Assembly (NCBI RefSeq): GCF_005938105.1
Contig: NZ_VCPE01000004.1
Coordinates: 341,159-405,158, forward strand
Direction of reading: 5' to 3'
Origin: Brucella haematophila
GTDB lineage: Bacteria; Pseudomonadota; Alphaproteobacteria; Rhizobiales; Rhizobiaceae
DNA: 64,000 nt
Shown here: in pieces, positions 35,577 to 44,789 of the stretch
Position numbering within the stretch: position 1 is the stretch's first letter
Layout of the letters: every line of letters starts with the position of its first letter
The notes under the pieces: generated by a model
The model's input: only the letters and a program-made list of their open reading frames with translations
Told to the model about the DNA's origin: nothing
The model's database searches: none
Made by a program: the position numbers and the translations under genes

Positions 35577-37193
35577 CTATCGCGGTTCAACCCAGGTATC
35601 GGCCCAGTTGGAAACAGCCCAGCGCGGATTGTTGGAAACATTCTTCACCCGCTCATTGGCAACCGTGATGAAACCCCATTCGGCAACATTGATAAGCGGC
35701 AGGTCCGCTTCCACTTTCTGCTGGAACTGATGGTAAAGCGCCGTGCGTTTCGCCTCATCAATCTCGCGTGCTGCGGCGGCAATCAGGGTATCCAGTTCTG
35801 CATTGGCATAGCCGCCCTGATTGGAGAATGGCACACCCGCTGGAATGCCGCTTTCAACCAGAATAGTCGTGGAGATAGCCGGATCGCCACGATAGACGGT
35901 TGGCGCAATAGCGAGGTCGAAGTCGTGGTCGGTATAGACCGCCTTCTGATGCGCCGCCGCGTCGTTGTTGACGATGCGCGCATCAATGCCAATCGCGGCC
36001 AGAGCCTGGCGCAGATAATCACCGAACTGTCTGGTCTCGTTGAAATAGGGCGCAGGCAGCAGCTTCAGCGCGAAGCGCATTCCGCCATCGCCCCGCTTGT
36101 AGCCCGCCTCGTCCAGCAGCGCATTCGCCTTGGCCACATCGAACGGATAGGACGGCACATCATCCGTATAAAACTGACTATCATAGCGTGGCACAGGACC
36201 GGTCGATGTCTTGGCATAGCCAAGGAATATGGTCTTCACCACAAAGTCGCGGTCGATCGCATGGGCAATCGCCTGACGAACCTTCAGATCCGCCAGTTCC
36301 TTGCGGCGATGATTGATTTCCACCACGAGCTGATAGGTCAGGGCCTCATAGCCCTTGGAAACGACCGTCAGCCCCGGCACTTTCGAAATACGGTCAAGGT
36401 CGGCCAGCGGCACGGCGGAGAACGCAGCCAGATCAATCTCTTCGGCCTCCAGCGCGCCGGCTGCGGCAGCCCGGTCGGGCAGAACACGATAGACGATCTC
36501 GTCGAGATAGGGCTCGCCCCCGCCCCAATAGGCATCATTCCGGACCAGCCGGTAATATTCGCCGGTCTTGTGCTCCGCATATTTGAACGGTCCCGTACCG
36601 ATTAGCTTTTCATTGGCCGGATTGGCCGCAATATCGGTTCCCGCGAAAACATGTTTCGGCAGAACAGCAGTCAGCGCTGGAAGAGCGTTGCGTATGAGCT
36701 GGAACGGTGTCGGCTCCGAGAAATGAAAGATGGCGGTATGATCATCCGGCGTTTCCACCTTTTCCAGCGCCTTGAACACGACGCGGCCAAGATTTTGCAA
36801 TGGCTTCCAGACCTCAAGCGCGGAAAAGGCCACATCTGCCGCCGTAAACGGCGTGCCGTCATGCCATTTGACGCCTTCACGCAGGCGGAATGTTACCGTC
36901 AGCCCGTCAGCCGAGCCTTCCCAGCCGGTGGCCAGACGTGGGCTCAAGCCGTTTTCGCCGTCGAATGAAGCTTCGGCCAGAGGTTCTACAATCTTGCTTG
37001 CAACGAAAAACACGCCATTGGAAGCGACGATAGCCGGATTGAGATTGCGCGGTTCGGAATCCGCAGCCACCACAAGCCGCCCGCCCTTTTGCTCATCACC
37101 AGTTGCCCGCGCCCATTTTGGCCATGCGGTTGACGCGGCCAAAAAAGTCGAGCCGACCAGAAAAGTTCTTCGCGACGTGGTGAATTGAGACAT
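35577..37193 (-). CDS. Peptide ABC transporter substrate-binding protein (SBP family 5)
   Basis: A periplasmic binding protein of 538 residues, first gene of the operon. It has a Tat-type signal (TSRRTFLVGSTFLAASTAW), then the family 5 core: EPRNLNPAIVAS, FRLREGVKWHDGTPFTAADV and the GTGPFKYAEHKTGEYYRLVR segment. Family 5 proteins bind peptides, nickel or other solutes. The operon resembles Dpp/Opp but lacks a peptidase partner, so the ligand is open. Confidence 0.92.
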   Translation of the reverse strand: MSQFTTSRRTFLVGSTFLAASTAWPKWARATGDEQKGGRLVVAADSEPRNLNPAIVASNGVFFVASKIVEPLAEASFDGENGLSPRLATGWEGSADGLTVTFRLREGVKWHDGTPFTAADVAFSALEVWKPLQNLGRVVFKALEKVETPDDHTAIFHFSEPTPFQLIRNALPALTAVLPKHVFAGTDIAANPANEKLIGTGPFKYAEHKTGEYYRLVRNDAYWGGGEPYLDEIVYRVLPDRAAAAGALEAEEIDLAAFSAVPLADLDRISKVPGLTVVSKGYEALTYQLVVEINHRRKELADLKVRQAIAHAIDRDFVVKTIFLGYAKTSTGPVPRYDSQFYTDDVPSYPFDVAKANALLDEAGYKRGDGGMRFALKLLPAPYFNETRQFGDYLRQALAAIGIDARIVNNDAAAHQKAVYTDHDFDLAIAPTVYRGDPAISTTILVESGIPAGVPFSNQGGYANAELDTLIAAAAREIDEAKRTALYHQFQQKVEADLPLINVAEWGFITVANERVKNVSNNPRWAVSNWADTWVEPR

Positions 37194-37622
37194 GACCCCT
37201 CCGGCCCCGCATTTTTCTTACCGTCAGCATATTTCTATCGCAGCCGTCCGCAAATGACAGGGTCAAAACCTGTCACCACGACAATAAATATTGAAAATCA
37301 TTTCCTTTTTTGAATATTTTTACCAATAGATCAATACAGTATAATCCAATTATATGCCCGCTGATTGTTCAGTATTTCGCAGAATATTGCTGAATTAATT
37401 TTTCACATAATGCCTATCTTAAGAAATTCTCCTCTTGCCAAACAGGCGCCTTTGCATAGATCATGGTTAATTATGTGTTGTCGCATTTCGTGAGGAGCGA
37501 GCACGATCAGCACATGACGACAGGAGAATACCCCTGCTCCTGTTTCACCCACTTGCAGGCCCGATAGAAATCCGGCTGCGAGTTTTTTGAAGCTGAACCA
37601 CATTGGAAGAGAGGAAACAGAA
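37194..37622. other. AT-rich intergenic region, no gene supported
   Basis: Holds the promoter region of the peptide transporter on the left and that of the small gene at 37,623 on the right. A+T-rich from about 37,280 to 37,420. A T6 run at 37,583 after a weak GC stem could be a short-RNA terminator, but the stem is imperfect and I do not call it. Confidence 0.4.
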
Positions 37623-37967
37623 ATGTCTAGTTTGCTGCCCCCGCTTCATGACGGTCACGCACCGATCTATCTTCATCACGCATTTCAGGATGCAGTTGAC
37701 GCTTATGAAGATTGGACTTTGGAATCGGCCGAGCCGGTTGTTCAGGTCAATGGCAAGATTACGCGTATCAGCGTTGTCTTTCGCCGCCTGTGGAACTGCA
37801 CCGACATGGTGCCGCGCCACACGCTGGAAGCATTGAAGGATATCGTTCCGTCGACACTGGTGCATGCGGAACGCTGGAAAGAAAACGCAACTTTTTCGGA
37901 AGCCGCCCATGTCATGCGCGCGGCTTTGGAACGGCGTAAGGCACGACGGCTCCCTGTCGTGTGCTGA
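37623..37967 (+). CDS. Hypothetical soluble protein, 114 aa
   Basis: Not recognised. It starts MSSLLPPLHDGHAPIYLHHA and has an all-alpha/beta mix with a cationic C-terminus (RRKARRLPVVC). ATG 37623 has AGAGGAAA 5 nt upstream, and a textbook terminator follows 19 nt after the stop, so it is probably a monocistronic real gene. No signal peptide, TM helix or known catalytic motif is visible. Confidence 0.65.
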   Translation: MSSLLPPLHDGHAPIYLHHAFQDAVDAYEDWTLESAEPVVQVNGKITRISVVFRRLWNCTDMVPRHTLEALKDIVPSTLVHAERWKENATFSEAAHVMRAALERRKARRLPVVC

Positions 37968-37985
37968 TATTTTGAAAACAGCCGA

Positions 37986-38015
37986 GCGGGCGGGTTCATA
38001 CCCGCCCGCTTTTTT
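37986..38015 (+). terminator. Intrinsic terminator of the 114-aa gene
   Basis: GCGGGCGGGT (37986-37995) and ACCCGCCCGC (38000-38009) with TCAT loop, followed by six T residues. Confidence 0.88.
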
Positions 38016-38125
38016 GTGCACGAAAGGTCGAACGCGGAAAGTATGATCTTTTTCAGCCGGAACGATCCCTTTATGAGCAATCAATAAGCCTCCCAAGCCC
38101 CATACAAATCATCTCAGGAGTTCCG

Positions 38126-38905
38126 ATGCGTAAGCTGCTTACCGCCGCCCTCATTCTCGCTTTCTGCACAGCCGGATCGGCGATGGCAAAAACCATACGC
38201 GTCGGCGTCACACCCGGCCCGCACGCCCAGATCATGGAAAAGGTCAAGGAAGTGGCCGCCGCCAAGGGTCTGGAAATCGATATTCAGGAATTTTCCGATT
38301 ACGTCATTCCGAACATGGCGCTGGCCGATGGCGCGATAGAAGCCAATTCATTCCAGCATCAGCCCTATCTCGACAATCAGGTTGCCGACCGCAAGTTCGA
38401 CATTGTGAGCGTGGCGCAGTCCGTCAACTTCCCGATGGGCATGTATTCTAAGAAGCTGAAGGATATCTCCGAGCTTGCCGATGGCGCGACGGTTGCGATC
38501 CCCAATGATCCGACCAATGGCGCTCGCGCCCTGCTGGTTCTGGCCGATAACGGCCTGATCAAGATCGATCCGGCCAAGGGTCTGCGCGCCAGCGTCATTG
38601 ATGTGACCGAAAACCCGAAGAACCTCAAATTCGTCGAGCTTGATGCAGCACAATTGCCGCGCTCGCTGGAAGATGTTGAGGCCGCCGTCATCAACACCAA
38701 TTACGCCATGGAAGCTGGCCTTAACCCGGCCAAGGATCCGCTGATCCGCGAAGGTGAAAAGGCGCCCTATTTCAACATCATCGCCGTGCGCACCGCAGAC
38801 AAGGACGCCGACTGGGTCAAGGAACTGGTCAGCGCCTATCACAGTCCCGAAGTGAAGGCCTTCATCGAAGATACCTTCAAGGGCTCGGTTCAGCCGTCCT
38901 GGTAA
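38126..38905 (+). CDS. metQ: Methionine-type ABC transporter binding protein
   Basis: A NlpA/MetQ-family periplasmic protein of 259 residues that binds methionine or related amino acids. The signal peptide ends SAMA-KTIR with no lipobox cysteine, so it is soluble rather than lipid-anchored. Core motifs are RVGVTPGPHAQIMEKVK, FSDYVIPNMALADGAIEANSFQHQ and TNYAMEAGLNPAKD. No metN or metI is in the window, so it must work with a transporter elsewhere or is an extra binding protein. A palindromic repeat follows its stop. Confidence 0.9.
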   Translation: MRKLLTAALILAFCTAGSAMAKTIRVGVTPGPHAQIMEKVKEVAAAKGLEIDIQEFSDYVIPNMALADGAIEANSFQHQPYLDNQVADRKFDIVSVAQSVNFPMGMYSKKLKDISELADGATVAIPNDPTNGARALLVLADNGLIKIDPAKGLRASVIDVTENPKNLKFVELDAAQLPRSLEDVEAAVINTNYAMEAGLNPAKDPLIREGEKAPYFNIIAVRTADKDADWVKELVSAYHSPEVKAFIEDTFKGSVQPSW

Positions 38906-38921
38906 GCGGCTTCGCCCGACG

Positions 38922-39063
38922 CTAGAGCGGCTCCGATTAAAACGGAATCGCTCTATCTATTTGTTTTTACGCATTATCCTACGCATCGAAGCAGGATAAG
39001 AAATCAGTCCAGTGAACTGATTTCCCTGCGTAGACGCTACGCACTTTTGCTGGAAGTGCTCTA
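38922..39063. repeat. Interspersed palindromic repeat, long form
   Basis: CTAGAGCGGCTCCG...GCTGGAAGTGCTCTA. Same orientation and same extra palindromic block as the copy at 17,816-17,966. With the inverted short copy at 39,559-39,664 it brackets the TerB-like gene. Confidence 0.85.
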
Positions 39064-39072
39064 TCGCAAAAG

Positions 39073-39107
39073 AAAACGCCGGCCCGAGAGTATCGGACCG
39101 GCGTTTT
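39073..39107. terminator. Bidirectional terminator next to the TerB-like gene
   Basis: AAAACGCCGG (39073-39082) pairs with CCGGCGTTTT (39098-39107), with further CCGA/TCGG pairing inside. A and T runs on both sides allow termination in either direction; the TerB-like gene ends 22 nt away. Confidence 0.8.
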
Positions 39108-39128
39108 GCATTGGTTGACTGAATAGAT

Positions 39129-39539
39129 TCAGAGCTTGCGGAACCGCACGCGTGCGCTGCGCTCGATAGCGGCAACGGTCAGTTCGTCCAGCGTCCAGCG
39201 GTCGCGCAGCATCTGGAGAAACTCCAGTTCTTCCTGCTCGACATGCAGATCGGCGGCGGCGACTTCAACCGCCAGCGCATAAGCCGTATCGTAGAGCTTT
39301 TCCGGCAGCGCGTCATGGGCAAGGTCGAGGATCTTTTCCAGACCGTCTTCATCGGCCAGCAGTGCGTAGCATTCATTGGCAAGGCGCGGCAGCTCGGCCG
39401 TATCGAACCCACGGAACACCGGAAGGCGCGTCACCACATTACCGATGGACTCCAGTTCGGCATCGGACATCGTCGTATCGGCAGCCGACGTTGTGATCAT
39501 GATGTAGACGAGCGCATCCTGCGGCGAGATTTTCTTCAT
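39129..39539 (-). CDS. TerB-like tellurite-resistance family protein
   Basis: A helical TerB-domain protein of 136 residues. Acidic pairs at about 15-45 (SAADTTMSDAELESIGNVV) and 98-115 (AADLHVEQEELEFLQMLRD) match the duplicated metal-binding half-sites of TerB. GAGGAG lies 7 nt before ATG 39539. It is a stand-alone gene, so tellurite resistance itself is unlikely; envelope- or stress-linked roles are proposed for the family. Confidence 0.85.
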   Translation of the reverse strand: MKKISPQDALVYIMITTSAADTTMSDAELESIGNVVTRLPVFRGFDTAELPRLANECYALLADEDGLEKILDLAHDALPEKLYDTAYALAVEVAAADLHVEQEELEFLQMLRDRWTLDELTVAAIERSARVRFRKL

Positions 39540-39558
39540 CGGGTACTCCTCAGCAACA

Positions 39559-39664
39559 CTAGAGCATTTCCAGCAAAAGTGCGTAGCGGCTTTGCGTAGG
39601 ATAATGCGTAAAAACAAACAGATAGAGCGGCTCTGCGATTCCGTTCCAACCGAAACCGCTCCAG
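39559..39664. repeat. Interspersed palindromic repeat, short form, inverted to the copy at 38,922
   Basis: CTAGAGCATTTCCAGCAAAA...CCGAAACCGCTCCA. It is the reverse complement of the 38,922 copy minus the central palindromic block of about 45 bp. Confidence 0.85.
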
Positions 39665-39844
39665 GATCGGAATCAGCGTTTCCGGTTACAATTTGCGGGA
39701 AAGTTAGGAAGCCTCCTGCGGTTACGCAAGGAAATTCCGCACCAGCCGTTGACGACACGGGGTTGGCGCGCCATAGAGCATAAGCACGGATTTGTGCACC
39801 GTTTTTCAAAAATCACGCCCTTCACAGGATATCAGGATAAAACC
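39665..39844. other. Leader region of lysK
   Basis: 180 bases between the repeat and lysK. Together with the repeat it makes a gap of just over 300 bases without a gene. I see no T-box-like or other known riboswitch fold. Confidence 0.35.
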
Positions 39845-41497
39845 ATGACCTCGCATCGTCTGCCCGAAATCACGCTGACCCCGGAACTGACCGCGGCGGC
39901 TGCAGACGTGAAAGCATGGCCCTTTGAAGAGGCAAAGAAAATCCTCAAGCGCTATGCCAAGACCGGCCTGCCGGACACGGTGATCTTCGAAACCGGCTAT
40001 GGCCCGTCAGGCCTGCCGCATATCGGCACCTTCGGCGAAGTGGCCCGCACCTCGATGGTGCGCCATGCCTTCCGTGTTCTGACGGAAGACAAGGTGAAGA
40101 CGCGCCTGATCTGCTTCTCCGACGATCTCGACGGCATGCGCAAGATTCCGGACAATGTGCCGGACAAGGCCGCTCTCGAGCCTTATCTGCAAATGCCGCT
40201 TTCGTCGGTGCCGAACCCGTTCGGTGGTGAATACAAGAGCTTTGCCGAGCATAACAATGCCATGCTCTGCCGCTTCCTCGACACCTTCGGCTTCGACTAT
40301 GAATTCGCAAGCGCAACGGAATATTACAAGTCCGGCAAGTTCGATGCCGTGCTGCTCAAGGCCGTCGAGCGCTATGACGATATCATGAAGGTCATGCTGC
40401 CGACGCTCGGCGAAGAGCGTCAGGCGACCTACAGCCCGTTCCTGCCGATTTCACCCAAGTCAGGCCGCGTGCTCTACGTGCCGATGAAGAAGGTCGACGC
40501 CAAGGCTGGCACGATCACTTTCGACGATGACGGCGTTGAAACCACCCTTCCCGTCACGGGTGGCAATGTGAAGCTGCAGTGGAAGCCGGATTTCGGCATG
40601 CGCTGGGCAGCGCTCGGCGTCGACTTCGAAATGTTCGGCAAGGACCACCAGACTAATTCGGAAATCTACGACCGTATCTGCGTTATCCTAGGCGGACGCG
40701 CGCCGGAACATTTCGTCTACGAACTGTTCCTCGACCAGCTCGGCCAGAAGATTTCCAAGTCCAAGGGCAACGGCATCTCGATCGATGAATGGCTTTCCTA
40801 TGCGCCGACCGAAAGCCTTGCGCTGTACAATTATCAGAAGCCGAAGACGGCAAAGCGTCTTTATTTCGATGTCATCCCGAAGGCGGTGGACGAATATTTC
40901 ACCTATCTTTCGGCCTATGACCGTCAGGAATGGAAAGACCGCCTGAACAATCCGGTCTGGCATATCCATTACGGCAATCCGCCAAAGGTCAACCTGCCGG
41001 TTACCTTTGCCCTGATGCTCAATCTCGTCAGCGCGTCGAATGCAGAAAGCCCGTCGGTTCTGTGGGGCTTCATCTCGCGCCACGCACCGGGTGTCACGCC
41101 GGAAAACAATCCGGAGCTGGACGCGCTTGTCGGTTACGCGATCCGTTACTTCAACGATTTCGTCAAGCCGACCAAGCAGTTCCGCGCACCGGACGATGTG
41201 GAGCGCGCTGCACTGGAAGCGCTGGATGCGAAGCTTGGAACCCTGCCTGCCGGAACCGATGGCAATGACATCCAGAACGCCATTCTGGACGTTGCCCGCG
41301 CCATCGAACGCTATCAGGATCACACCAAGAAAAGCCCGGAAGGCGGCCCCGGCGTGTCGGTTTCCTTCTTCCAGATGCTCTATGAAGTGCTGATCGGTCA
41401 GGAACGCGGTCCCCGCTTCGGCTCTTTCGTCGCGCTTTACGGTATCGACGAAACTCGCGCCCTGATCAAAAAGGCGCTGGCAGGCGAACTGGCCTGA
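39845..41497 (+). CDS. lysK: Lysyl-tRNA synthetase, class I
   Basis: Charges tRNA-Lys with lysine. The protein of 550 residues is the archaeal/alphaproteobacterial class I enzyme, not class II LysS. The HIGH-type motif is [15 protein letters not shown] near residue 56, and the KMSKS-type motif is QKISKSKGN near 300. The C-terminal anticodon-binding region includes the conserved [13 protein letters not shown] part. ATG 39845 starts the family N-terminus. A strong terminator follows 18 nt after the stop. Confidence 0.96.
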   Translation: MTSHRLPEITLTPELTAAAADVKAWPFEEAKKILKRYAKTGLPDTVIFETGYGPSGLPHIGTFGEVARTSMVRHAFRVLTEDKVKTRLICFSDDLDGMRKIPDNVPDKAALEPYLQMPLSSVPNPFGGEYKSFAEHNNAMLCRFLDTFGFDYEFASATEYYKSGKFDAVLLKAVERYDDIMKVMLPTLGEERQATYSPFLPISPKSGRVLYVPMKKVDAKAGTITFDDDGVETTLPVTGGNVKLQWKPDFGMRWAALGVDFEMFGKDHQTNSEIYDRICVILGGRAPEHFVYELFLDQLGQKISKSKGNGISIDEWLSYAPTESLALYNYQKPKTAKRLYFDVIPKAVDEYFTYLSAYDRQEWKDRLNNPVWHIHYGNPPKVNLPVTFALMLNLVSASNAESPSVLWGFISRHAPGVTPENNPELDALVGYAIRYFNDFVKPTKQFRAPDDVERAALEALDAKLGTLPAGTDGNDIQNAILDVARAIERYQDHTKKSPEGGPGVSVSFFQMLYEVLIGQERGPRFGSFVALYGIDETRALIKKALAGELA

Positions 41498-41514
41498 TCC
41501 GACATCCCAATGAG

Positions 41515-41551
41515 AAGCCCCGCAGCCACCACCCGGCGCGGGGCTTTTTTT
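41515..41551 (+). terminator. Intrinsic terminator of lysK
   Basis: AAGCCCCGC (41515-41523) pairs with GCGGGGCTT (41538-41546) and seven T residues end the structure at 41545-41551. Confidence 0.88.
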
Positions 41552-41594
41552 GTGCCTGAAATCACCGCCGTGGTTTGCACCGATTGACTCTGCT

Positions 41595-41630
41595 CCTCAC
41601 AGTAGGTAGTACGGTCTACCTACTGTGAGG
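41595..41630. promoter_or_regulatory. 36-bp perfect palindrome before tetR, probable self-operator
   Basis: CCTCACAGTAGGTAG (41595-41609), TACGGT, CTACCTACTGTGAGG (41616-41630): 15 of 15 arm bases pair. The right arm ends in GTGAGG, the ribosome-binding site of the tetR gene, and a TTGACT at 41,584 could be its -35 box. A bound TetR dimer would block the promoter. Confidence 0.85.
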
Positions 41631-41639
41631 AAATCCGAG

Positions 41640-42239
41640 ATGACGACCGTTCAAACTCCATTTCCGGCTTCGACGGAAAGCGCGCGCGAAAAGCTGCTCA
41701 ACGCCGCTGCAGTCCTTTTCTACAATCATGGGATTGGCGGAACGGGTATCGACGCGATCGTTGAAAAGGCAGGCGTTGCCAAGAAGAGCCTCTATAACAA
41801 TTTTGCGTCCAAAGCCGATCTCGTGAACCAGTATCTCGAAGTGCGGCATGCCGAATGGCTGGGCCTTTACGATGTGCGCCTGCAACAGGCGGTCACGCCA
41901 CAGGAGAAGGTTCTCGCGATTTTCGACGCCTATCAGGATCACGCCGAATTTGCCTATGAGCACGGGTTTCGCGGGTGCGGTTTGTTGAATGCCGCAGCCG
42001 AACTAACCGTCGGCGATATCGGGCGTCAGGCCGTAAAAAATCACAAGCGTGAAGTTGAAGCCTTGCTGGCGGGCCATTTGGCAGAACTGCTGCCGGAAGC
42101 GCCCGAGCGGGCGGCGGCACTGGCCCGGACATTATCCTTTCTGCTGGAAGGAGCGATGTCACGTGCCGGACTTGAGGGAAACAGCACCTGTATTCAGGAA
42201 GCGCGGGCAATGGCATCGGACATGCTGGGGACATTATGA
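41640..42239 (+). CDS. TetR-family transcriptional regulator
   Basis: A regulator of 199 residues with an N-terminal TetR helix-turn-helix (AREKLLNAAAVLFYNHGIGG, TGIDAIVEKAGVAKKSLYNN) and a C-terminal ligand domain with Cys in FRGCGLLNAAAEL. Its stop overlaps the DMT transporter start (ATGA), so the two are translationally coupled and probably co-regulated through the palindrome upstream. Confidence 0.92.
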   Translation: MTTVQTPFPASTESAREKLLNAAAVLFYNHGIGGTGIDAIVEKAGVAKKSLYNNFASKADLVNQYLEVRHAEWLGLYDVRLQQAVTPQEKVLAIFDAYQDHAEFAYEHGFRGCGLLNAAAELTVGDIGRQAVKNHKREVEALLAGHLAELLPEAPERAAALARTLSFLLEGAMSRAGLEGNSTCIQEARAMASDMLGTL

Positions 42240-43174
42240 GCACTTCATCCCGCAATTATGCGATTGGCGTCGCCGCCATTCTGTTTTCCTCCGCAGTCTG
42301 GGGCACGACCGGCACAGCGGCCACCTTTGCCCCGGAAGTGGGTGCTGCCGCTATCGGCGCGGCCGCCATGGGTGTGGGCGGACTGATGCAGGCGGTCCTT
42401 GCCGGGCGCGGCATCATGCGCGCATTGCCGCAGCTGGCCCAGCACCGGCGCAATCTCGCCCTGGGCGGACTGGCCGTCGCCATTTATCCGCTCGCTTTCT
42501 ACGCCTCGATGCGCATGGCTGGCGTGACCATCGGAACCGTGGTGACGCTCGGTTCCGCACCACTGCTTTCTGCGCTGATCGAATATGTGTTCGACGGGTC
42601 CCGACTGTCCCGGCAATGGTTGTGGGGGGCCATGATCGGGCTGCTTGGCATGATCCTCATATCAGTCGCCGAGGGATCGGCCCATAGCGGCATTCAAACC
42701 GGAAGCTCCGTGCTGATTGGTATCGGGCTGGGACTGGTCGGCGGTTTGACCTATGCGCTCTATTCATGGACCGCACGCGGACTGATCCTGAGCGGCATAC
42801 ATTCATCCGTCGCGATGGGTGCGACCTTTGGCATTGGCGGTCTGTTGCTGATGCCGGTCCTGCTGATGACCGGCGCGCCCTTCCTCGCCTCCTGGAACAA
42901 TGCCGCAGTCGGCATCTACATGGCGCTGGTGCCGATGTTCCTCGGCTATGTCTGCTTCGGCATCGGCCTTGCGCGTATTCCGGCGAGCATGGCCACGACG
43001 ATCACGCTGGTCGAGCCGGTTATCGCCGCGCTGCTGGCCGTGATCATTGTCGGGGAACGCCTCCCAGCCATGGGCTGGCTGGGCGTTGCACTGGTCATCG
43101 CCTGCCTGATTGTCATCACCGTTCCGCTGAAACCAGCCTCACGCACAATCCCGAAGGCAACAGCCGAAGCCTAG
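42236..43174 (+). CDS. DMT-family (EamA) exporter
   Basis: An inner-membrane transporter of 312 residues with ten predicted TM helices in two EamA halves. The first half starts IGVAAILFSSAVWGTTGTAA and the second has the family end ITLVEPVIAALLAVIIVGE. It is coupled to an upstream tetR gene, the layout of an inducible exporter of a metabolite or drug. Substrate unknown. Confidence 0.9.
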   Translation: MSTSSRNYAIGVAAILFSSAVWGTTGTAATFAPEVGAAAIGAAAMGVGGLMQAVLAGRGIMRALPQLAQHRRNLALGGLAVAIYPLAFYASMRMAGVTIGTVVTLGSAPLLSALIEYVFDGSRLSRQWLWGAMIGLLGMILISVAEGSAHSGIQTGSSVLIGIGLGLVGGLTYALYSWTARGLILSGIHSSVAMGATFGIGGLLLMPVLLMTGAPFLASWNNAAVGIYMALVPMFLGYVCFGIGLARIPASMATTITLVEPVIAALLAVIIVGERLPAMGWLGVALVIACLIVITVPLKPASRTIPKATAEA

Positions 43175-44133
43175 TTTGCCGGTGCAGGTGTTGGCGCCGC
43201 CGGCGCTGGCGGGAATTCACCCTGCTGCGGAGAAGGTGAGGACGGTTGCGGCTCCGTTTCTGGCGCGAGCGGCGACGGATTGTTCAAACCATTGCCCGGG
43301 TCAGGCTCGAGGCTCTGCAAAGAAGCATCGGGCTTGTCTCCGAAAATGCCAAGACGTGCATCTTCCGCCTTGCGGCCCGCATCGGCATAAGCACCGTCTG
43401 GCGCGGCCTTTGCCCAGCCATTCGTCACCAGCCATTCGGCGGCATCGTCATTGCCCAGCTTGCAAGCAGTGGCGATAGCAGCGCCGCTGTCGTTCTGCGG
43501 CAGTCGGCACATGATGGCACGCGAACGCAGCCATTGCCGGAAAGCCGTCCGCGCCTGCATGCCGCAAGGCCAGCTTTCCCCTGCTGCCGTCTGGCAAGTC
43601 TGCTCGACCGGCACGACCTCGATGCCCTGCAAATCAATCAGGCGACCCTGGCTTTCCAGCCGTCCCGCAGCCACAGCGACGGGGCGTTGCAGAAGCTGCA
43701 TATCCTCGTTCTCGCCAACCTGCGTGAGTGGCTGAGTGCTGGTCTCCGTCGGCGCGACGGGTTCCGGCGGCTTTGGCGAGGCGGCCAATCCCAGATCGCT
43801 GAGCGGCGGCCGCGGCGCTTCACGTTGAAGCCCGTTTGCCTCATCGCTGGAATTGCCGGATGGCGCATTTTGTTGATCACCCGCAGGCGGGGTCTGTGTC
43901 TTCGCGTCGGCGTTGCTATCCGGTTCGTTATAATCGAACTGTTCGACAACAATGCCGTTGCCGGAACCGCCATTCGGCTTCGCCGCATCGCCATCACTGG
44001 TGATCACCTGCACCGGCCCATCGAGCGCGCCGTAAAAAGGGGCAATGAAAGCTGCGGCCAGCAGCGCGCCGGTCAATCCGGCGAGACTGCCATAAACGAA
44101 GCGCGAATGGCTTCTTGTCTGCGACTGCGCCAT
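43171..44133 (-). CDS. Membrane-anchored thermonuclease-like (SNase-fold) protein
   Basis: 320 residues. One N-terminal TM helix (VYGSLAGLTGALLAAAFIAPF), a long Pro/Ser/Asn-rich linker (about 40-150), an SNase-like domain at about 150-255 (DLQGIEVVPVEQTCQTAAGE, then RTAFRQWLRSRAIMCRL and LVTNGWAKA), and a Pro-rich tail. The usual catalytic Arg/Glu pair of staphylococcal nuclease is not clearly retained, so it may be an inactive or structural variant. I prefer ATG 44133 because it overlaps the upstream stop (TAATG); 44,166 would add eleven residues. Confidence 0.75.
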   Translation of the reverse strand: MAQSQTRSHSRFVYGSLAGLTGALLAAAFIAPFYGALDGPVQVITSDGDAAKPNGGSGNGIVVEQFDYNEPDSNADAKTQTPPAGDQQNAPSGNSSDEANGLQREAPRPPLSDLGLAASPKPPEPVAPTETSTQPLTQVGENEDMQLLQRPVAVAAGRLESQGRLIDLQGIEVVPVEQTCQTAAGESWPCGMQARTAFRQWLRSRAIMCRLPQNDSGAAIATACKLGNDDAAEWLVTNGWAKAAPDGAYADAGRKAEDARLGIFGDKPDASLQSLEPDPGNGLNNPSPLAPETEPQPSSPSPQQGEFPPAPAAPTPAPAN

Positions 44134-44789
44134 TACTGGCTGGCCCATAGAATTCTGGCGATCCATTCCACATCCTTGGTTTCAAAGCTGCGGTTTGAAT
44201 GCTCTGGATTGAGCGAATGCAATTCGATTGTACGTGGTGTCTGGCGATAAAGGATTTTGGCCATGACTTCTCCGTCCTTGGTTCGCACCACCACGCGGTC
44301 GCCGCGACGCACCGGCGCATTGGGCGCGACGATCAACGTATCGCCGTCACGGTAAAGGGGCAACATGCTGTCGCCCGAAACTTCCAGCGCATACACACCT
44401 TCGCTGGTGCCCACAGGAAATTCCACAATGTCCCAGCCCTGCCCTGCGGGAAAACCGGCATCGTCGAAATAGCCGCCTGTACCAGCCTCCGCCATGCCAA
44501 GAAGCGGGATCGGCTGCGGATCCTGCAAATACTCGCCGAAACCCTGGTTCGCAGTACCGCTGCCACCCATCAGGCGCGTGAGTTCTTCAAAGCTCGCGCC
44601 AGTGGCTTCCATCACCTTGGCGAGCGACTCCGTCGAGGGCCAGCGCGCGCGGCCATCGGCAGCGTAACGCTTCGATTTGTTGAAGGTCGTGGGGTCAAGA
44701 CCGGCGCGGCGCGCTAGCCCCGACGCGCTCAGGGAATGACGCTCGGCCAACGCGTCTATCGCCGCCCAGATGCTGTCGTGAGAAAACAT
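44133..44789 (-). CDS. S24-family (LexA/CI-like) repressor
   Basis: 218 residues. N-terminal helix-turn-helix (LSASGLARRAGLDPTTFNKS) and a C-terminal S24 self-cleaving peptidase domain with catalytic Ser141 (SGDSMLPLY) and Lys178 (DGEVMAKIL). An Ala102-Gly103 bond in AEAGTGG is a plausible autocleavage site. It resembles phage repressors but no phage genes are nearby. It overlaps and is probably co-translated with the nuclease-like membrane gene. A Sos-like or envelope-stress role is conjecture. Confidence 0.88.
   Translation of the reverse strand: MFSHDSIWAAIDALAERHSLSASGLARRAGLDPTTFNKSKRYAADGRARWPSTESLAKVMEATGASFEELTRLMGGSGTANQGFGEYLQDPQPIPLLGMAEAGTGGYFDDAGFPAGQGWDIVEFPVGTSEGVYALEVSGDSMLPLYRDGDTLIVAPNAPVRRGDRVVVRTKDGEVMAKILYRQTPRTIELHSLNPEHSNRSFETKDVEWIARILWASQ

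Noticed and set aside
38016-38125. Possible SAM-II riboswitch before metQ
   Set aside because: The leader is short and I cannot find the conserved pseudoknot elements.
44133-44789. Prophage remnant suggested by the S24 repressor
   Set aside because: No integrase, structural or lysis genes nearby; the flanking genes are chromosomal housekeeping types.
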